Notes under the pieces: generated by a model
Databases searched by the model: none
What the model was told of the DNA's origin: nothing
What the model saw: only the letters and a program-made list of their open reading frames with translations
From: an uncultured Clostridia bacterium
GTDB taxonomy: Bacteria > Bacillota > Clostridia > Christensenellales > Borkfalkiaceae
Direction of reading: 5' to 3'
DNA length: 7,257 bases
Assembly: GCA_944376035.1 (NCBI GenBank)
Contig: CALWBJ010000083.1
Location: forward strand, 1-7,257
Shown: in pieces, positions 4,994 to 7,257 of the stretch
Position numbering within the stretch: the stretch's first letter is position 1
Layout: each line of letters starts with the position of its first letter
Position numbers and translations under genes: made by a program

Positions 4994-5440
4994 ATGTTGA
5001 TGCCTAAAAGAGTTAAAAGAAGAAGAGTGCACCGCGGCAGAATGACCGGTAAGTGCACTAAGGGCAACAAGATAGCATACGGCGAATACGGCCTTATCGC
5101 TACCGAGCCCGGTTGGATCAAATCCAATCAGATAGAGGCGGCCCGTGTCGCCATGACCAGATTCATCAAACGTGGCGGTCAGGTATGGATAGATATATTC
5201 CCGCATAAACCTGTTACCAAAAAACCTGCGGACAGCCGTATGGGTAGCGGTAAAGGTTCGGTAGAATTCTGGGTCGCGGTAGTTAAACCCGGCAGAGTTC
5301 TCTTCGAAATGGCGGGCGTTTCCGAAGACGTCGCAAAAGAGGCTATGAGACTTGCCGGCCACAAACTTCCCGTCAAGACAAAATTCGTCAAGAAGGAAGT
5401 TGCCGAAGTACAAATAAACGAAGAAGGCGGTGAAGGTTAA
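4994..5440 (+). CDS. rplP: 50S ribosomal protein L16
   Basis: L16 contacts tRNAs near the A and P sites and is added late in large-subunit assembly. The 148-residue product starts MLMPKRVKRRRVHRGRM, the usual Firmicute L16 opening. It has GEYGLIATEPGWI (30-42), SNQIEAARVAMTR (44-56) and MGSGKGSVEFWVAVVKPGR (83-101). Arg82 corresponds by eye to E. coli Arg81, the hydroxylated residue, though whether it is modified here is unknown. AAGGAGG (4975-4981), inside rpsC, is 12 nt from Met1 and 18 nt from Met3, so Met1 is preferred. The gap to rpsC is only 2 nt, suggesting coupling. The tail is acidic and a little longer than usual. Confidence 0.98.
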   Translation: MLMPKRVKRRRVHRGRMTGKCTKGNKIAYGEYGLIATEPGWIKSNQIEAARVAMTRFIKRGGQVWIDIFPHKPVTKKPADSRMGSGKGSVEFWVAVVKPGRVLFEMAGVSEDVAKEAMRLAGHKLPVKTKFVKKEVAEVQINEEGGEG

Positions 5441-5640
5441 TGAAAACGAAAGAACTTCACGAATTAACGGTAGACGAATTGAACACCAAACTTAAAGAAT
5501 TGAAAGAAGAACTGTTTAACCTTCGTTTCCGTCACGCAGTAGGTCAACTCGAAAATCCCGCGTCTCTCAACACTTGCAAGAAAAATATTGCGAAAGTAAA
5601 GACCATTCTGAGAGAAAGGGAATTACAGGCTAAGGCGTAG
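5440..5640 (+). CDS. rpmC: 50S ribosomal protein L29
   Basis: L29 is a small helical protein near the tunnel exit, beside L23. The 66-residue product has the typical two-helix layout: ELHELTVDELNTKLKELKEE (5-24), then LFNLRFRHAVGQLENP (25-40), then a second helix through ARVKT-like IAKVKTILRERE (50-61). Its ATG overlaps the rplP stop as TAATG. Only a weak GAAGG (5432-5436) lies a few bases upstream, so initiation probably relies on ribosomes finishing rplP. The TAG at 5638-5640 contributes to the next SD. Confidence 0.97.
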   Translation: MKTKELHELTVDELNTKLKELKEELFNLRFRHAVGQLENPASLNTCKKNIAKVKTILRERELQAKA

Positions 5641-5651
5641 GAGTAGAGATT

Positions 5652-5906
5652 ATGGAAAGAAATTTAAGAAAAGAAAGAGTCGGCGTCGTCGTTTCCGATA
5701 AAATGGATAAAACGGTTGTTGTCGCTATCGAAGAGAGAGCGAAACACCCCCTTTATAAAAAGACGATAAAGAAAACTCACAAATTCAAAGCGCACGACGA
5801 GTTGAACGAGTGCGGCGTAGGCGATAAGGTTCTTATCGTGGAAACAAGAAAACTTTCCAAAGATAAGAATTGGAGAGTTGCCGAAATCATAGAGAAGGCT
5901 AAGTAA
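5652..5906 (+). CDS. rpsQ: 30S ribosomal protein S17
   Basis: S17 is a primary 16S rRNA-binding protein with an OB fold. The 84-residue product begins MERNLRKERVGVVVSDKMDKT, as expected for the family. It contains HPLYKK (32-37), the strand segment THKFKAHDE (42-50), then GVGDKVLIVETRKLSKDKNW (55-74), another family landmark. AGGAG (5639-5643) is fused to the rpmC TAG and lies 8 nt from ATG. The gene ends the classical S10 segment. Nothing between it and rplN indicates a break between the S10 and spc operons. Confidence 0.98.
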   Translation: MERNLRKERVGVVVSDKMDKTVVVAIEERAKHPLYKKTIKKTHKFKAHDELNECGVGDKVLIVETRKLSKDKNWRVAEIIEKAK

Positions 5907-5917
5907 GGAGGCGCGTT

Positions 5918-6286
5918 ATGATACAACCACAGAGCAGATTGAAAGCGGCGGACAATTCCGGCGCCAAAGAATTAATGTGCATTAGGGTACTCGGCGGCTC
6001 TTTCAGAAGGACGGGCAACATCGGGGACGTTATCGTAGCCTCGGTCAAGACTGCTACCCCCGGCGGAACGGTCAAGAAAGGTGAAGTCGTTAAGGCGGTT
6101 ATCGTCAGATCGACAAGCGGAGTAAGAAGAAGCGACGGTACTTTCGTTCGTTTCGACGAAAATGCCGCGGTTATCATAGACAATCAGAAACAGCCCAGAG
6201 GCACCCGTATCTTCGGACCGATAGCAAGAGAACTGAGAGATAAGGACTATATGAGAATTATTTCTCTCGCGCCCGAAGTGTTATAA
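5918..6286 (+). CDS. rplN: 50S ribosomal protein L14
   Basis: L14 lies at the subunit interface and pairs with L19. It is also the target of the silencing factor RsfS in bacteria that have it. The 122-residue product is full length and has MIQPQSRLKAADNSGAKELM (1-20), IGDVIVASVK (35-44), VKKGEVVKAVIVR (52-64), FDENAAVIID (79-88) and GTRIFGPIARELR (95-107). AAGGAGG (5905-5911) is fused to the rpsQ TAA, 6 nt from ATG. In E. coli this gene starts the separate spc operon. Here it follows rpsQ by 11 nt with no promoter, so one transcript is likely. Confidence 0.99.
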   Translation: MIQPQSRLKAADNSGAKELMCIRVLGGSFRRTGNIGDVIVASVKTATPGGTVKKGEVVKAVIVRSTSGVRRSDGTFVRFDENAAVIIDNQKQPRGTRIFGPIARELRDKDYMRIISLAPEVL

Positions 6287-6297
6287 GGAGAAAAACT

Positions 6298-6687
6298 ATG
6301 AAAGTTAAAAAGAACGACACGGTTTTGGTCATAACGGGCAAGGATGCGGGTAAGACCGCAAAAGTTCTGGTCGCTCAGCCCAAATCCAATAAGATAGTTG
6401 TGGAAGGCATTAACGTTCAGAAAAAACACAAGAAAGCGAGAAACGCTCAGGAAGTAAGTTCCATACAGAATCAGTCCGGTGCGATAGACGCTTCCAACGT
6501 TTTGGTAGTTTGTCCTTCCTGCAATAAGGCCACAAGAGTTGCTTACAAGGTAGAAGGCGATAAAAAGGCGCGTATCTGCAAAAAGTGCGGCGCGGTTTTA
6601 GACGCAACCAAGGAAGCAAAAGAAGTCAAAAAGGCTACTAAGAAAAAGTCGAAGAAAACTGCGGACAGTGCCGCAGAAAGCAAATAA
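6298..6687 (+). CDS. rplX: 50S ribosomal protein L24, zinc-ribbon form with Lys-rich tail
   Basis: L24 is an assembly initiator that binds the 5' part of 23S rRNA. Residues 1-50 form the KOW/SH3-like domain (KKNDTVLVITGKDAGKTAKV, then GINVQKKHKKARN). A zinc ribbon follows, with Cys72, Cys75, Cys94 and Cys97 spaced CxxC-18-CxxC. The four cysteines imply bound zinc, as in C+ forms of bacterial ribosomal proteins. The product has 129 residues against the usual 100-105. The excess is a tail (about 101-129) dominated by Lys, Ala and Glu that is probably disordered. AAGGAG (6285-6290), fused to the rplN TAA, is 7 nt from ATG. The reading frame is continuous and the downstream SD follows the stop, so the tail is not a frameshift artefact. 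Confidence 0.98.
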   Translation: MKVKKNDTVLVITGKDAGKTAKVLVAQPKSNKIVVEGINVQKKHKKARNAQEVSSIQNQSGAIDASNVLVVCPSCNKATRVAYKVEGDKKARICKKCGAVLDATKEAKEVKKATKKKSKKTADSAAESK

Positions 6688-6702
6688 CGGAGGTAAAACC
6701 AG

Positions 6703-7257
6703 ATGGCAGCGAAAAAGACTCAGGTTGCTAACGAAACTGCAACCGAGAAAACTCCGAACAGAATCAAAGCAATGTACGATTCCACAGTCGTGCCCGCTCT
6801 GATAAAGAAATTCAATTATAAAAACGTTAACCAGGTGCCCAAACTCGTTAAGATAACCATTAATTCCGGGCTCGGCGACGTTAAGGACAATTCCAAGAGT
6901 GTTCAACTCGCTCAGGAAGAATTAAGACTCATATCCGGACAGAAACCTATACTTACTCAGGCTAAAAAGTCGGTTGCTAACTTCAAGATAAGAGAAGGAC
7001 AGAACGTCGGTATGAAAGTAACGCTCCGCGGAACGAGAATGTATGAATTTTTCGATAAATTCGTATCGATCGCACTTCCCCGAGTAAGGGACTTCAGAGG
7101 AGTTTCAAAGAAGTCCTTTGACGGCAGAGGCAACTATGCCATGGGCGTTAAAGAACAGTTGATATTCCCCGAAATTTCCTACGATCAGGTAGAGAAAATG
7201 AGAGGTTTCGACATCTGTTTCACCACGACGGCGAACACCGACGAGGAAGCCAGAGAA
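6703..7257 (+). CDS. rplE: 50S ribosomal protein L5 (3' end beyond window), N-terminally extended
   Basis: L5 binds 5S rRNA and forms part of the central protuberance. The 185 codons present contain YDSTVVPALIKKF (25-37), QVPKLVKITIN (44-54), SGQKPILTQAKKS (78-90) and PRVRDFRG (126-133). They continue with FDGRGNYAMGVKEQLIFPEI (139-158) and TTTANTDEEARE (174-185). Relatives normally end about nine residues further on, so only the last few codons are missing. The usual N terminus corresponds to about residue 20. The first 19 residues are an extra Lys/Thr/Glu segment. GGAGGT (6689-6694) lies 8 nt from this ATG, while the internal Met24 has no SD, so the extended form is favoured. A 15-nt gap separates it from rplX. 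Confidence 0.97.
   Translation, partial: MAAKKTQVANETATEKTPNRIKAMYDSTVVPALIKKFNYKNVNQVPKLVKITINSGLGDVKDNSKSVQLAQEELRLISGQKPILTQAKKSVANFKIREGQNVGMKVTLRGTRMYEFFDKFVSIALPRVRDFRGVSKKSFDGRGNYAMGVKEQLIFPEISYDQVEKMRGFDICFTTTANTDEEARE

Noticed and set aside
5000..5002. Met3 as the real start of L16
   Set aside because: The Shine-Dalgarno is closer to Met1 (12 nt against 18 nt), and the MLMPKRV start is usual for the family.
5907..5917. A separate spc operon promoter before rplN
   Set aside because: Only 11 nt separate the genes, and I saw no convincing hexamer pair in the end of rpsQ.
6511..6600. Zinc ribbon in rplX as a fused foreign domain
   Set aside because: CxxC pairs of this kind are a normal variant of bacterial L24.
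801..6906. Long open frames on the minus strand (for example 801-1325, 3658-4281 and 4850-5413) and alternate plus-strand frames within the genes
   Set aside because: They lie opposite unmistakable ribosomal protein genes, have no recognisable family features or ribosome binding sites, and are explained by the codon bias of the real genes.
867..7257. A novel biological system among the coding genes
   Set aside because: All 14 genes are recognisable ribosomal proteins in standard order; novelty is limited to the leader and terminal extensions.

Overview
The window holds the front two thirds of a bacterial S10-spc ribosomal protein operon, all on the + strand, preceded by about 590 bases of very AT-rich non-coding DNA. 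Gene order is rpsJ-rplC-rplD-rplW-rplB-rpsS-rplV-rpsC-rplP-rpmC-rpsQ-rplN-rplX-rplE, the last cut by the right edge. Strong AGGAGG-type ribosome binding sites, heavy AGA use for Arg, the Firmicutes-like L16 start (MLMPKRV) and a zinc-ribbon L24 suggest a low-to-moderate GC Clostridia-type Firmicute. The N-terminally extended L22 and Lys-rich L24 tail make a gut Christensenellales-like lineage a guess, not a demonstrated placement.

Bases 1-594 contain no supportable gene. They hold an intrinsic terminator (113-168) that probably closes an operon lying to the left, a weaker promoter-like pair (290-318), short GCTTAAA repeats (323-377) and a run of helically spaced A-tracts (about 485-591). The A-tracts abut a near-consensus sigma-70/sigma-A promoter (TTGACA, 18 bp, TATAAT; 595-624).

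Bases 631-866 are a leader of about 236 nt. It contains two upstream hairpins (651-695 and 695-734), a strong intrinsic terminator (751-798) placed before the first gene, and a pairing (719-724 with 755-760) that could act as an antiterminator because it excludes both the second hairpin and the terminator. This looks like transcription attenuation of the whole operon. It resembles in logic, but not visibly in sequence, the L4-controlled S10 leader of Escherichia coli, and it is the most interesting part of the window.

Bases 867-7257 are tightly packed coding sequence for small-subunit proteins S10, S19, S3 and S17 and large-subunit proteins L3, L4, L23, L2, L22, L16, L29, L14, L24 and L5. Seven junctions share one layout in which the stop codon supplies the first bases of the Shine-Dalgarno and the next ATG follows 10-11 nt later. 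Two more junctions overlap as TAATG. This arrangement favours coupled translation and balanced output of ribosomal subunits. S10 and spc genes are joined with no promoter or terminator between rpsQ and rplN.

The coding part is ordinary housekeeping, and I see no new defence, mobile or metabolic system. Notable variations are terminal extensions on L22, L24 and L5 and an apparent three-residue shortening in S10.
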